Shown piece after piece: positions 1 to 11,275 of a DNA stretch of 64,000 nt. The stretch covers positions 84,998,245 to 85,062,244 of the forward strand of contig NC_134461.1 in the NCBI RefSeq assembly GCF_047948215.1, in the 5' to 3' direction. A program made the translations under genes and the position numbers. Every line of letters begins with the position of its first letter. Position 1 is the stretch's first letter. Source of the stretch: Lycorma delicatula. Lineage: Eukaryota > Arthropoda > Insecta > Hemiptera > Fulgoridae. The notes under the pieces are model-generated. The model was given only the letters and a program-made list of their open reading frames with translations. It searched no databases and was not told the origin of the DNA.

Positions 1-979
1 GTCTCGCCGACTCACTGCCAGACGGCATTTGAGGAACATCATCGTAGTCTTCTCCAAATTACATTATTTGCTGAAATTGATAAAGAACAATTTTTCTTAT
101 ATTTATACACATAAATATAATAACTTAATTAAGTTAAAATTACCAGGAATGTGTTCTAAATTTCATTAAAATGATAAAATTAGTATGATATTATCAGTTT
201 GTGATTGTTGTATTATTGTAACGGGTTTATTGATTAATTATGTGTAGTATGGTTAATATTTATTTTCACTGAATATTGAGATGTCCGATGAAAATTGAAT
301 TAAAAAATCGAAACGTCGTAAAATAATAATTGGTGTAATTAATAAATTTTCATCCACATTACTACTAATTTTCACTTAACATCATTCTAAAAAAGTACCT
401 CCTACATTTTTTTTTTTTATTTAATAATTTTGATGTTTCATAACCATGTAACAGCTTAATTAATCAATTAATAAAAAAATTAAAGCACTGTAAAAAAGTA
501 ACGTAGTTAAAATTTTTATCATTTTTCTCATTCTTTATTTTAACATCTATTTTACCAAATTTTAGATAATTGTAAATTAAAAATAATTTTAGAAAACTTT
601 TTATAAAATTAATCAGCAAAAACATTATAAATTCAATTTTTTAAATATACTTTAAACTATATTTATAGTAACTTATATTTTAATTTTATAAATGTTATAA
701 TGTATTTTACAAACGTAAATTTTTATTTTCAAAGAGCCGTTCAATACTTCATAAGTTGCATAGAATCAAATCAGAACTGACAATTTAAATTTGTAGGTTA
801 AGTTAATTGTTATTGAATGCACGTGTATACATCATTAAAATTCATGAAAAATCATGTAAAATACTCACTTCAATACTGCACCTTACAAATTTGCACAATG
901 TACATTTTTTAATTACACTTTAAAACGTTATTTCAATAAATAATAATATAATATTTCTCAATAGGCGCACAATTCTAAA

Positions 980-1120
980 CGTGATCGCAGTGCTGCCTAC
1001 TTGTTATTTAATCAGTTGTGATTTTGTTTACATTGGCAACGGCCATACGGGCTCTTTGTGATTGGTCGTTGTGTTTGACAGGGGGCATCTTGCATTGATC
1101 TGATTGGTTTTCCTTTGTTT
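980..1120 (-). promoter_or_regulatory. Possible promoter segment with three CCAAT boxes
   Basis: This stretch is clearly less AT-rich than its flanks. It carries three ATTGG pentamers (CCAAT on the minus strand) at 1032, 1061 and 1103. Clustered CCAAT boxes are common in animal promoters. A gene reading leftwards off the window edge would fit, but I see no confident exon, so the call is weak. Confidence 0.22.
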
Positions 1121-1501
1121 ACATTTCCATCTGATTTATTAGCCCCTTATTTATTAAAATTCTGTTTTCTCGCGATTTTTTGTAACACAATAATAACACA
1201 AAATTACGAAATATTTTTCTCAATTTGATCGCAGCACCAACTGTCGGGACAAACTAAAATTAAAATAGAATATTATTGAATATTCGATACTGCGATGGTA
1301 GTGCAGTCTGCCGGATCCAATGTAAAACATTCCAAAATCAACAACTACTTATAAATAAAAAATTAATTAAAAAAACATTTTCCAGTGGACCAAATTGTGA
1401 ATCTAAATCATTCTCGAATCTCCTTGAACACACACACAAAATTTAATCAAAATCAGTCCAGCCGTTTAGGAGGAGTTCACTTTCATACACACGCACACAA
1501 G

Positions 1502-1503
<2 letters not shown>

Positions 1504-1532
<29 letters not shown>
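1504..1532. repeat. (AT)n microsatellite
   Basis: Uninterrupted AT dinucleotide run. It follows a motif at about 1450-1500 (cagtccagccgtttaggagg, then CA-rich sequence) of a kind I associate with the tails of insect dispersed repeats. It abuts the left end of the mariner-type element that begins at 1543. Confidence 0.85.
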
Positions 1533-1535
<3 letters not shown>

Positions 1536-1542
1536 ACACGGA

Positions 1543-2804
1543 GTGGGCGGGAAGTCCCTTTATGCAAGTTATGAAATTATTAGGAAAGGTGCAGCCTTCT
1601 ATGAATCTAAAGTATCCGTTTGAGTTCCACCATGCACAAAGCACAGCTGTATGCGCCTCCCCGTCCGCAACAGCGTATGAGAGGGTGATCATTTCAAATG
1701 CTGACTGAACAGTGTCTTGGAGCTACTCGTTGTTACGTATCTGCATTTTCGGATCTCTTCTATTACAAAACCCCAGAGTATATTGTCAGGTCTGGTAAGA
1801 TCAAGGCTTCTTTCTGGCCGAGGTAATGGTCCCGGTAACTCTTTTGAACCACCTCCCATCCAGCGATTCGGAAAAATTTCATTGCGAACATTCAAAGCAA
1901 AATGCGCTGAAGCATCGTCATGCTGAACGTAATAATGTCAGTAATCCCTTTTGCCGTTAATTCTGGAAGCAAGCACTCGTCGATCATTCTCGGGTAACTG
2001 TGTTGATTAACTGCGTCATCGAAAAAATAAGGACCAAGGAGATGTTCTTCTGTCATCCCAGCCCAAATCATAACATGATGCAGATAGTGTTCGACTTCCA
2101 CAGAAAAGTGTGGATTGTCTTTCATCCAGAAAAAAACATTTTGGTTACCAGAGCTTCGATAAATCGCACACTGGTCTGAGAACACAATGTTCTTTTTATC
2201 GTTTGCTATCGGAAAACATTCAAGTAGTAACCGACCAGCATAAACACGTCATCAAGGTCATTGTCACTCAACTCATTAACTGTGGCTGGACGAAAACGTT
2301 TAAATTTCAAGTCCTTCTTCAAACGGTCTCGCATTGTCAATCTTGGAATTCCTAATTCTGCAGAATGTCTGCTTGTTGATTTCATCGGTAATCGTTGAAT
2401 CGAGGCCTCCACAGCAGCATATGTCTCAGCTCGAGTGCTAGGCCAACCACTGCTTGACGCATCAAGAACAGTTCCCGTTGCAAAAGCCGTCTTCTCCCTT
2501 ATCAGTAACGTTTACCGTGATGGTGACGATTTCCCAAAACGCACAAAGAAGTCATTCATAATGTTCTCCAGTTTTTTAATTTTTATGAATATTCTTCTAC
2601 AGCGAACGCATTCATTTCCACCATTGTTCCACACTCGATTACGACTAAGGTCATCCCAACACGAATGGACATACCGGACGATCCCCACCACAGCTTATCG
2701 TACCCAACTTCTCCATCAGCAGTGAGCAATATCAGCTGTGAGAACTGGCCGCAGTAGAGCCCGATTAAGGTGGATTTATTAGTCTAAGGGGACTTCTCGC
2801 CAAC
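1543..2804 (-). mobile_element. Decayed mariner-type DNA transposon, minus strand
   Basis: The ends form an imperfect terminal inverted repeat: 1543-1562 against 2785-2804 on the other strand, 17 of 20 bases matching, with shared core GAAGTCCC. The interior on the minus strand is a broken IS630/Tc1/mariner-superfamily transposase: a helix-turn-helix-like part (2206-2412, with RHSAELGIPRLTMRDRL), a middle part (1892-2185, with VFSDQ and GPYFFDDAV) and a C-terminal part (1689-1895, with FPNRWMGGG and ILWGFV). The length of about 1.26 kb suits a mariner. Frameshifts and stops make it inactive. Confidence 0.75.
1689..2720 (-). pseudogene. Broken mariner-superfamily transposase
   Basis: Transposase remnant of the element at 1543-2804. 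At least three pieces in different frames line up in the family's order: an HTH region containing the SRHSAELGIPRLTM motif, a catalytic-core piece with FSDQCAIYRSSGNQN (the family usually has an SDEA motif here, so the first catalytic Asp is followed by Gln rather than Glu), and a C-terminal piece with NRWMGGG and LWGFVIEE. The Trp-Gly-Phe motif is typical of the group near the last catalytic acid (D34D type). No frame is open for more than about 100 codons. Family placement is confident; subfamily is not. Confidence 0.7.
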
Positions 2805-2831
2805 ATAGTATATATAATATTATATGAAATA

Positions 2832-4155
2832 CGAGGGTTATTTTTTTCAAGGTCCGATCGGTTGCGAAATAAAAACCCGCGCAAAAATCGGATGAACCTT
2901 TGTGCATATGTGTTGCGCAGCGTCTCTAGTATGGCCTTCAATCACGTCGCGTCACTTCGTTTAGTTCTAAACACGCAGCTAGCACGTAAACATGTCTACA
3001 ACAATAGCATCTCCCGTCAAGTGTGAAGTGCGTGCGGTAATTCGATTTCTTCAGGCTGAGGGTGTAATGCAGCTGAAATTCATCGACGAATAAGTAATGT
3101 GTTTGGTGAAACTTCAATGAGTGACAGCAAAGTGCGACAATGGTGCAGGAACTTTAAAGCAGGCCGTACAGATGTTCATGATGCAGGCGGTCAGCGAAGG
3201 AAGCGAGTATCAACCGATGATCTCGTTGAGCGAAAGGATGAGGCAATTCGAGAAAATCGTCGTTTCATAATTTCTGTATTGAGTGATTCGTTTCCTGAAA
3301 TTTCAAGGTCAGCTCTCTACAGCATTGTGAGAGAGACTTCAGTACCGCAAACTGTATGCGAGATGGGATCCCAAGATGCTGTCCGACCATCACAAAACAA
3401 TGAGAATGGACGCCTCCCTAACGTTTCTCCAGCGCTACTACAATGAAGGAGAAGATTTTTTGAACAAAATTGTCACAGGGAACGGGACATGGGTCCATTT
3501 TGAAACTGAAGAAACAAAAGAACAATCCAAACAGTAGATGCATTCTCATTCTCCCAGTAAACCAAAGAAGTTCAAGCGAACCTTCTCCAACAGAAAGTGT
3601 ATGGCTACTGTGTTCTGGGAACGGAATGGAGTTCTCTTGGTGGAATTCATAGAACCTGGCATGACCATCACTGCAGCCTCATACTGGGCGAGTCTTCAAC
3701 GTCTACGAAGGGCAATTCAGAATAAGCGGAGAGGAATGTTGTCATCAGGCATTGTCTTTCTCCATGACAATGCTCTGCCGCACACTGCAGCTGTGACAAA
3801 GAAGCTCCTGCAGCGTTTTCGTTGGGAAGTGTTTGATCACCCACCATACAGCCTGGACTTGGCTCCATCCGATTTTCACCTCTTTGCTCACATGAAACGC
3901 TGGCTAGGAGGACAACATTTTGGCACAGACATAAAGCTGCAGACTAGCGTAGAAACATGGCTGAAAACACAGGCGGCTCCGTTCTATGACGAGGGTATTG
4001 GAAAGTTGGTATTTAGACAAATGTCTAAATCGGAGTGGCGACTTTGTAGAGAAATAGCGTAACTATGTAAGTACTTGTTACAAATAAAAAAAAAATTATT
4101 TTCATTGTGGTTTTAATTTCGTGACCGATTGCACCTTTAAAAAAAATAACCCTCG
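2832..4155 (+). mobile_element. mariner transposon, TIRs and TA target duplication
   Basis: A 1,324-bp element bounded by TA dinucleotides at 2830-2831 and 4156-4157. The left end starts CGAGGGTTATTTTTTT and its inverse ends the element at 4155. The inverted repeats extend about 30 bases with small differences. Size, TIRs and TA duplication are the classic mariner pattern. Inside is a plus-strand transposase with the mariner-type HTH region and catalytic core. The element sits exactly between a palindromic-repeat end and the 5' end of the LINE that follows. Confidence 0.93.
2992..4062 (+). pseudogene. mariner transposase, frameshifted
   Basis: Cut-and-paste transposase with an N-terminal paired-type DNA-binding half and a DD34D catalytic half. 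The start codon at 2992 opens the MSTTIASPVK N-terminus. After about 30 codons the frame breaks near 3090. It resumes at 3099 (MSDSKVRQWCRNFKAG, the second HTH), breaks again near 3330-3450, and resumes at 3538-4062. This last frame has FLHDNALPHTA (second catalytic Asp; mariners usually have DNARPHTA) and PPYSLDLAPSDFHLF (third Asp, with Pro to Leu in YSPDLAP). The total span equals a full-length mariner transposase of about 350 codons. Several frameshifts and substitutions in conserved motifs indicate a dead copy. The high similarity to the common arthropod consensus, as I recall it, suggests moderate age. Confidence 0.88.
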
Positions 4156-4161
4156 TATAAT

Positions 4162-5709
4162 ATTTAGCCGATGCTTTTGCCGATGACTGTCTCCTGTTAG
4201 TTCGTGGTAATTCACTACCGGAACTAGAAGACGGGGCGCAGGCGGCTTTGTCGACCGCGGAGAGCTGGATGGAATGCAAAATTTAAAGATTTCTGTGCCC
4301 AAGACGAAGTTTATGCTTCTCAAGGGTGGAGACAAATTATCGTACAGTCGTAACCCCCACATTAAGTATAAAGGCTGTGTGATCAGCCGAGTTAGCGTTT
4401 ATAAGTACCTAGGTGTTTTGTTTGATGAGAAGTTGCTGTTTAGTAACCACATTAGGCAAGTAGCGGCGGACGCCGTCTCTGTTATGCACAAGCTTAGGAG
4501 GATTGCTCTGAAGGATTACGGGCTGTCGGGCCGTCATTTGAACATGGTGTAGCGAAAGTATGGCTTCTTATGCTGCGTCCGTTTGGGCGCATAGGTTTGA
4601 TAGAAATCGAGCACTTATTCAGAATTTAAGGAGTGCACAGCGCAGAGCATTAATAGTATAAGCTGGTGTTTTTAAAATAACTTCCTACTAGGCAACCACC
4701 TCATTGGGAAAGGCTCTCCCAATCGATTTCGTGGTGAAAGTTCGGGCGGCCATTTGGAAGTTGTGAAGAGGCGGGATACCGAGGTATTTGGGATGCGGTT
4801 TTGAGCCGGACCTGTACCGGAGCGGATCGGTGACCACAATGCACCGATTCTAAATTTTATTAAGTTGCCAATCTCCTTCACAGCCTCGCGATGGCTGCAT
4901 GGCAGCAAGATTGGCACACCACGATTAAGGGAAGGTCCTTGTATAGATTTATACAGAACTTGGGGGGATAGTATGCCTCTCCTTCGTTTTTAAGGGTAAC
5001 AACAGGTAACACCAATATTAGTTTTGGTTTCACCTGGCAGCTGATGAGCTGTGTGTCTGCAGGGAGGTCCAGTCGAACGAACATATGATGTTCGACTGCC
5101 CAGCTCTTGGGGGGGCCAGAATTCAGGCCACCCTGGAACTTAGAGGTCAAGGGGAAAATTGGCCACTCATAAGCAGTGAGTCAATGTGGCATGAGCCGTA
5201 TTGTCAGACCATGTGGGTGTTCCTTGATGCTGTTGCTTTGTTCAAGTGGCATCAGTAGTTTATTTAAGCGAAAGACTCCTACCTCGCTGCTGTGGGAAGC
5301 TACCCAAGAGTTATGGCTTGCCAACAGTCAATTAAAGCCCCAAGTACTTTATTATTGGTGGACAGGTACTTGCTGGCATTCAGCGACCTAAGCATAGCAG
5401 CGAACTACTGTCTTGACGAGATAAATTTAATTTATTGAATGTCATATATATTTTAGTAGTTGACGGGGTGCACCTACCCATTTTAGCATATATGACAAGT
5501 GAGCAATGCGACATGAAGCAAGTGCTGTGTGGCACCATGCTTAGTTCGCTCATGCAATTAAGTTAGATCTAAGAGCTAGTTAGGACACTGGTCGCTAAAC
5601 TGATTCGAGGCTCAGTAGCCATTTGTGGCACAGACATTCGTTCTTATGCTTTAGGGCGACTGAATGGGGTGGTGGTGAGAGAAATACCATGCAAATCAAT
5701 CAATCAATA
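4162..5709 (+). mobile_element. 5'-truncated R1-clade-like LINE
   Basis: Non-LTR retrotransposon remnant. It starts inside the reverse-transcriptase palm (AFADDCLLLVRG, the catalytic YADD-type box, at about 4166-4200). It continues through the thumb (KYLGVLFDEKLLFSNHI, 4274-4552) and ends with a C-terminal zinc-knuckle-like region (EHMMFDCPALGGARIQATLE at about 5080-5140), which is typical of R1-type elements. A 3' UTR runs to a short CAAT repeat at 5695-5709. Several stops break the frame. The sequence ATATGAAATA at 2822-2831 reappears at 5709-5718 and probably is the target-site duplication, now separated from the LINE's 5' end by the mariner. Confidence 0.8.
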
Positions 5710-5820
5710 TATGAAATATAAACCATCAAAATACAATAATTAGATAAGTTAAACTTACCATATTAATTTACATTAATCAATTTTTGTGATTTTTGGTGGT
5801 TTATATTTCATACAATATTG
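5707..5820. mobile_element. Palindromic MITE (right part)
   Basis: The arm 5710-5731 (TATGAAATATAAACC...) is the near-exact inverse of 5791-5812, with about 59 bases between them. The inverse of the outer right sequence 5805-5820 matches 2816-2831 at 15 of 16 positions, so the left tip of the element lies on the other side of the LINE. Short size, no coding capacity and long inverted arms fit a foldback/MITE. Confidence 0.6.
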
Positions 5821-7130
5821 CATTTTATTAACATAGCAGTCAGTATGTTAATCAATTATTTAAATTTTTCAAAAAAATAATTCATATTATTCTTCTGTAC
5901 TGTTTAATTAAATTATACTTTAAATTCTATCTATATAAAATACCTAGTACAGAATATTGAGATAAGATATATCATGTTTGTATTTTACCATGAAAGTACG
6001 TTTGCTGGATCCCAGATCCTCAGTCATGATTGAAATAATTAATTAAACTGCATATTAAAAGTACTAAAATAATGAAAATAGTGTATTAATTTATTTTATG
6101 AGTGCTGCTATTTGTTGCAATTTTTTATAAGATTGTTTTCCTCAAACACTGTCTGATGCTTTATCAAATTGAAATTTTGTTTTTATCTGTATATCTAATA
6201 TTTTTCTAATATATAGTATTTAATTCTGTGTCATCTTTATTAATTTTTAATGATTCTATATTTGTGTTAATATCATAAATTGTTTATTGTTCATTATCTG
6301 GTCTGGCGTATTAGATAAACCTAGTTTATTATTTTTGTAATTCCTATAATGTTCAAGAAATCTAGTTTTAAAGTATCTATTTGTTATTAGTTTTAAATGA
6401 AAGATTTGTGGGATGTGGGATCCTGCGAAACTACATGGTAAAATTAAGATGTAATCATCTCAATATTCCATACCAGGTGATTTATATTAATAGAATTTAA
6501 TGTAAAGAGTGAATAAAAAGTATGAAACCCCTCAAAACTTTAAAACCATACCAGATAGAATACTGTAACTTTCAGGATAAGGTATCAGTCAAATACTTTA
6601 CCTTTTGATGAGAAATAGAATTTTAACTCCTTCTTTGGGAGAGGGGTGGTGCAGGGGTTATAACTCAAATATTTTAAGTGGTAATACCCTTTGTTTGATA
6701 CATCATTTTAAAGGTCTCTTTAAGACAAGAAAAATTATCTTTTAAATGGATATAAATAATAATTTTATTTTTATACAAGAAAGAAGATTCTCATGACCTA
6801 AACATTACAGGTGATTAATACTAATTTCAACAAAGATTTTTACCAGTATTTTTATTAACAGACTATATGGGTAGTCTGTTAATCAAGAAGATCTGTTAAT
6901 TGTTCAGAAGGCAACAATTTCTTACCAAAGGAAAAAGCTGATTTTTCAAATGGTTGCAGTAGTAGTGACAGCATTTTTACTCTAAATTATTTTTAATATT
7001 CATAAACATAACCGGTATGTGAAAAACATACTCTTGGTAAACTCAGAAACAGCATTTCATTCAATCCCTTGAAAAAATTGTTAAATCTATTTAATCTGAT
7101 AGTTAAAAATTACATTTGTGTATTTCAAGT
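5821..7130. other. Non-coding AT-rich stretch with a probable dispersed repeat
   Basis: I see no gene here. The part at about 6480-6790 (GGATAAGGTATCAGTC, then GAGAGGGGTGGTGCAGGGG and TATAACTCAAATATTTTAAG) has the uneven composition of a dispersed repeat, but I cannot assign a class. Confidence 0.35.
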
Positions 7131-7132
7131 TA

Positions 7133-7910
7133 CTATACCATGCAAATTAATTAGGACAAAGTAAAAAAAAACTCTCTTTTTCAAAAAACTATGCTTTTAT
7201 TCATTCTATGCCTTTATATACACTGATAAATATATGTATTAATATATAAAGTATGACTTCTTTTAGCAGAAATGACCTCTTTGAAGACGTCTCTAGATTA
7301 GTATTGAATTAGCATTGATTCCAATAGATTAGTGTTCATATTCTTGACTTCATCATCATGAAACCATACTTTTCTAATATTAGTTATCGTGCGTTCTTTT
7401 GTCATATAGTCCATCTTACCTAAAAATGTCTCTTAAAAATATTCCACAAGTTCTCAATGGGATTTAAGTCTGGTGAATTTCCAGCCCAATCAAACACATT
7501 AATTTCGTTTTCCAGCATGAAAGTCTTGACCAATTTTAAATTATGAGAAGGTGCCAAGTCATGTTGAAATGCTCCATCAAAAGTTTGTATAAATGGAACA
7601 ATCCTATGTCATAATATTTCTATGTACTTGGTTGAATTCATCATACCTTAAACAGAAACTAAGCTTCCAGTGCCATTTGTTGTGAAAAATCCTGAAAAAA
7701 ATTTGTTTTTAGAGGATGTTTTACAGTTTGTTGGATATGTTCAGGTCTCAAAAGTTCACTGTCACCCCGTCTCATAACATTTGCTTTGTAACCTTGCACA
7801 AATAAATGAGTTTCATAACTAAAAATATCTTCTTCAGTTGTCAGCAGTCCATGATTTATATTTTTTAGCCCATACTAAATGTTTTCAAATTACGGCCTAA
7901 TGAGGTTGGA
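7133..7910 (-). mobile_element. Tc1-like transposon relic, minus strand
   Basis: On the minus strand a broken transposase reads, in order, EDIFSYETHLFVQG, FDGAFQHDLAPSHNLKLV (second catalytic Asp region) and VFDWAGNSPDLNPIENLW (third catalytic acid, the hallmark Tc1-family NPIENLW box). The left end at 7133, next to a TA, carries CATGCAAATTAATT and resembles the end of the second Tc1-like copy at 14300. The N-terminal half is missing or too decayed to see, and stops interrupt the frame. Confidence 0.78.
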
Positions 7911-9030
7911 AATATTTTTCAGTATTTATCAAAGTAATAAAGTTAAATCTTTACATAATTTTATAAATTAATTTTTGTTCAAATATATAAATTTATATTT
8001 ATTTATCTAGGAAATAGAAGTAGACAAATACAGAATATTAAATATTCATAATAAATCTATTTTATAAAAAAATTGATTTATGGCTTATTATACTTATTGC
8101 TAATCTGAATATAGTTATCATTTACAGTTATAGTATTATTTAATTATTCCTTTATCAGGTGACGTATCTTTTATGAATGTTTGTATAATGACATAGTAGT
8201 TATATTAAAAATTATTTTTATTTATATAATTTTAAACCTAGCTTTCTTGTTAGCAGTCAACAAAAACCAACTTTTATTTTAACCCTTGCATACAATAATT
8301 TCTTAAAAGTTTGTTTATTTAACAATAATATCTTTGTATTGATGATAAAACAAATAAAATAGTATTATTATGTAATATTATAAATAGACATATAAATATA
8401 CTCTTATATATAATAGATATATACATATACACATATAAAAAGATAATAATTGGACATGGACCTGCTATCTCAAGAATAAATAAACACATAACTCCTTTTT
8501 TTACTATGACAATATTGGATGTCTCCCTACTTCAGCTGAAATTGACTAATAAATTGAATATAGCAGAAGTGTAATATGAATCTGTAAAAAATTTTGTTTG
8601 CAAAAATTATTTCTACATTAACTATAATACTTTTACTTAAATTTCAAAGCTACAGTATTTGCTTCTATTACACAAAAGTAAGTTAAATATACAACACCAT
8701 ACAATACCAAAATTAATTTACCTTATTCAACAAATTAGATTCAACCTCAATTTTACTCATACGGTTTGTTTTTTAGTTATAACAGCAACATAATTACACA
8801 AGATAATTTTATTTTTGTTCCTCGCTCTTAATAATCCTCCTTACCATATAATTGTTTATTTTTAACGAATGAATGCAACAATTTTGAAATGAAATACAGT
8901 CAGCTAATTCTGTACTATGCATTGTAAAATTTAATAACGAATGAAAGAATATTATATATTGCTAATTACACGATAAACAATGCGATAGATGGTTATTACT
9001 TACTGGAAAATAAATTATCTATTTAATTCC
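7911..9030. other. AT-rich stretch without visible features
   Basis: Very AT-rich, with TATA-type runs around 8395-8440. I see no open frame, element end or RNA-like structure. Confidence 0.5.
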
Positions 9031-9525
9031 TCACCTAGAATGCTCCTCGCTGTCGTCTTTATCTTCATTGTAATTGTCATTATTATCACTGACATTACAT
9101 AAAGAGACAATGAAAGATTCTATCAGAGAATCTATTAATAATTCTTGGCTCCAATATTCACCTGCAATTTTTTTAAACTTTTCATAGTAAGGTTTCCAGT
9201 GTTCGTTGCTCATCAAATTCATTTTATATTTACACAGTTTCTGCAATTCTGACATTTTAAATGTTGTGTTGTGGCTCACAACATGGCATTTTACCTCTGA
9301 CCATACTATCTCAATTGGATTTAAATCAGGATGGTAAGGTAGAAGCTGCAGAGCTTGATACCCATTTCTTTCCAACAATTTGTCAAATCTGTATTGTTTT
9401 CTATTACTTTTGTTCAACTTAATTAGTTCATATAATTGTGGTTTAAGCATTTGAGATGAAAAATGATGAAAACATATGATTTTACCTTTCACAACAGACT
9501 TAAATTCAGCCTTAACTATTTGCAC
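9031..9525 (-). pseudogene. C-terminal fragment of DDE_3-type transposase
   Basis: A 164-codon open stretch encodes the C-terminal half of a Tc1/mariner-superfamily (DDE_3) transposase. LKPQLYELIKLNK is followed by LLPYHPDLNPIEIVWSEVK, the motif with the last catalytic Glu (NPIEIVW), then a Lys-rich helical region and an Asp/Glu-rich tail (DNNDNYNEDKDDSEE). The upstream parts with the first two catalytic acids are not found to the right. It belongs to the same family as the more complete copy at 32442-34485, sharing the KPQLYE, HPDLN and WAEVK/WSEVK pattern. An open frame with no upstream exons suggests a truncated copy, although a domesticated C-terminal exon cannot be excluded. Confidence 0.7.
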
Positions 9526-9904
9526 ATGAATGAACTACTTTAAAAAGTTTGAACCATAAACCACGATAAAAACCTTTTACAAAATATACTGTATTGTATA
9601 TTAATTGACTATGTAACATAAACACAACACAAGCCAAAAGAACCATACTGAGTGACAGAACCACAGAACTGAACTTTATATACATGGAAAAGCAAAAAAG
9701 AAACAAAGTAAAATAAAAGTAATTGTTTTGTACTTGAAACATGATGTCAATTTCTTAATACTGTAAACACAGAAAAATGCATTGCTTTGTAAATAACAGT
9801 TGAATCATGTTTATGCTACGAAGAGATGACTAATCATAGTGTACCATTGTTTCAGAGAACAACAATATAACAGTGACATTTGGGCTGGGCTGATCATCCA
9901 ATCT

Positions 9905-10205
9905 TACCCACCGGGTTGGTCTAGTGGTTAACGCGTCTTCCAAATCAGCTGATTAGGAAGTCGAGAGTTACAGCGTTCAAGTCCTAGTAAAGCCAGTTAT
10001 TTTTACACGGATTTGAATACTAGATCGTGGATACCGGTGTTATTTGGTGGTTGGGTTTCAATTAACCACACATCTCAGGAACGGTCGAACTGAGAATGTA
10101 CAAGACTACACTTCATTTACACTCATACATATCATCTTCATTCATCCTCTGAAGAATTATCTAAACGGTAGTTACCGGAGGCTAAACAGGAAAAAGAAAG
10201 AAAGA
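9905..10205 (+). mobile_element. tRNA-derived SINE (family A), with target duplication
   Basis: The tRNA-like head (GGTTGGTCTAGTGGTTAACG, a pol III A box; then a degenerate B box GCGTTCAAGTCC) is followed by a conserved body (GGTTGGGTTTCAATTAACC) and a 3' end TACCGGAGGCTAAACAGG plus GAAA repeats. The flanks 9891-9904 and 10206-10219 are identical (TGATCATCCAATCT), a 14-bp target duplication showing LINE-driven insertion. Further copies of this family lie at 25826, 30815, 31208, 31584, 40229 and 62555. Confidence 0.92.
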
Positions 10206-10328
10206 TGATCATCCAATCTCACCATTACATGGTGGCTACTGTCCACTTTAACCATCCATTTTAACCAGTTAGTTTCAATCTACATTAAAGTTGTTTAATT
10301 TTTTTAAATACTACACGAATAACTTTTA

Positions 10329-10545
10329 TTACATAATATATCCTTCAAGATATCAGCTGCAATTTGCAACATTGTAGTTAATTATTGGTTTTATACGAAC
10401 TCCTTCACAAAAAAAAATGTTACTTCAGTAAATTACTTTATTGTTGATTCTATATAAACTCCTACAAGGCTTTAGATGCTACTTGCAATACATTACTTTA
10501 CTGCTGGTTTTGTACTGACTCCTTCAAGCCAACAATTATTGTACT
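10329..10545. repeat. Degenerate minisatellite, period about 60 bp
   Basis: About three and a half diverged units, recognisable by the recurring string ACTCCTTCA/ACTCCTACA, then a TGCTACTTG-like part, then ATTACTTTATTG. Equivalent positions start at about 10326, 10386, 10446 and 10506. Confidence 0.6.
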
Positions 10546-11204
10546 GGTGAAAATAGTGTAACTTAAAGAAATCTTGAATTATTTAGTTGTATTATTGGAA
10601 AAGTCACTGCATGATGTGGAATTATCCTTTTAGGAAGTTTATCTCTTCCTTATTTACTTCACATCATAACTGATAAATTTTCAGTTTCATTACTTGTATT
10701 AATTACAAATAAACCTATTATTTTACCTATTGGCCTTTCCATTTCTCTGTATCTATCTTCAATAATTTTAACATATATTTCTTCAACTTGGTTATGTTAA
10801 CAAAGAAAGTGTTTTTACCCACAACCTTTTAACATTTTTTTCCTAAGCATTGCATTACATGCATCAACTTTTTTTTCCTACTGCCACTTGTTAAAGGTAT
10901 GAGATTTAGGTCAGGAAGTAGAATGGAAGATGTAAAACCATATATCTTGCTTAAGACAACATTGCATCTATTCTGTAATATTACAGAAAAGTTTATAGTA
11001 TTACAACTTTTCTGAGACTTAATTTAAACTATACGAAAAATATCTTATTAAGACAGCAATATTTAAAATATTCTGTATAGGCAAATTTCACTTTGACTGG
11101 CAAATTGTGTAATCCATCTCTTTTAATGTATTTTGTATTTATGTTGATGAAATAAAAAAAGTTCAATAATAATTAAATCCCCACATTCATGAAACAAATT
11201 TTGT

Positions 11205-11275
11205 TATATAAAAATATAGTACTATACTATATATATAGTATAATATAGTATACTATATATAAAAATATAGTATTA
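11205..11275. repeat. Palindromic TA-rich tract
   Basis: A run of TATAGTACTATACTATATATATAG-type sequence that reads nearly the same on both strands. It could extrude as a cruciform. There is no sign of a function. Confidence 0.6.
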
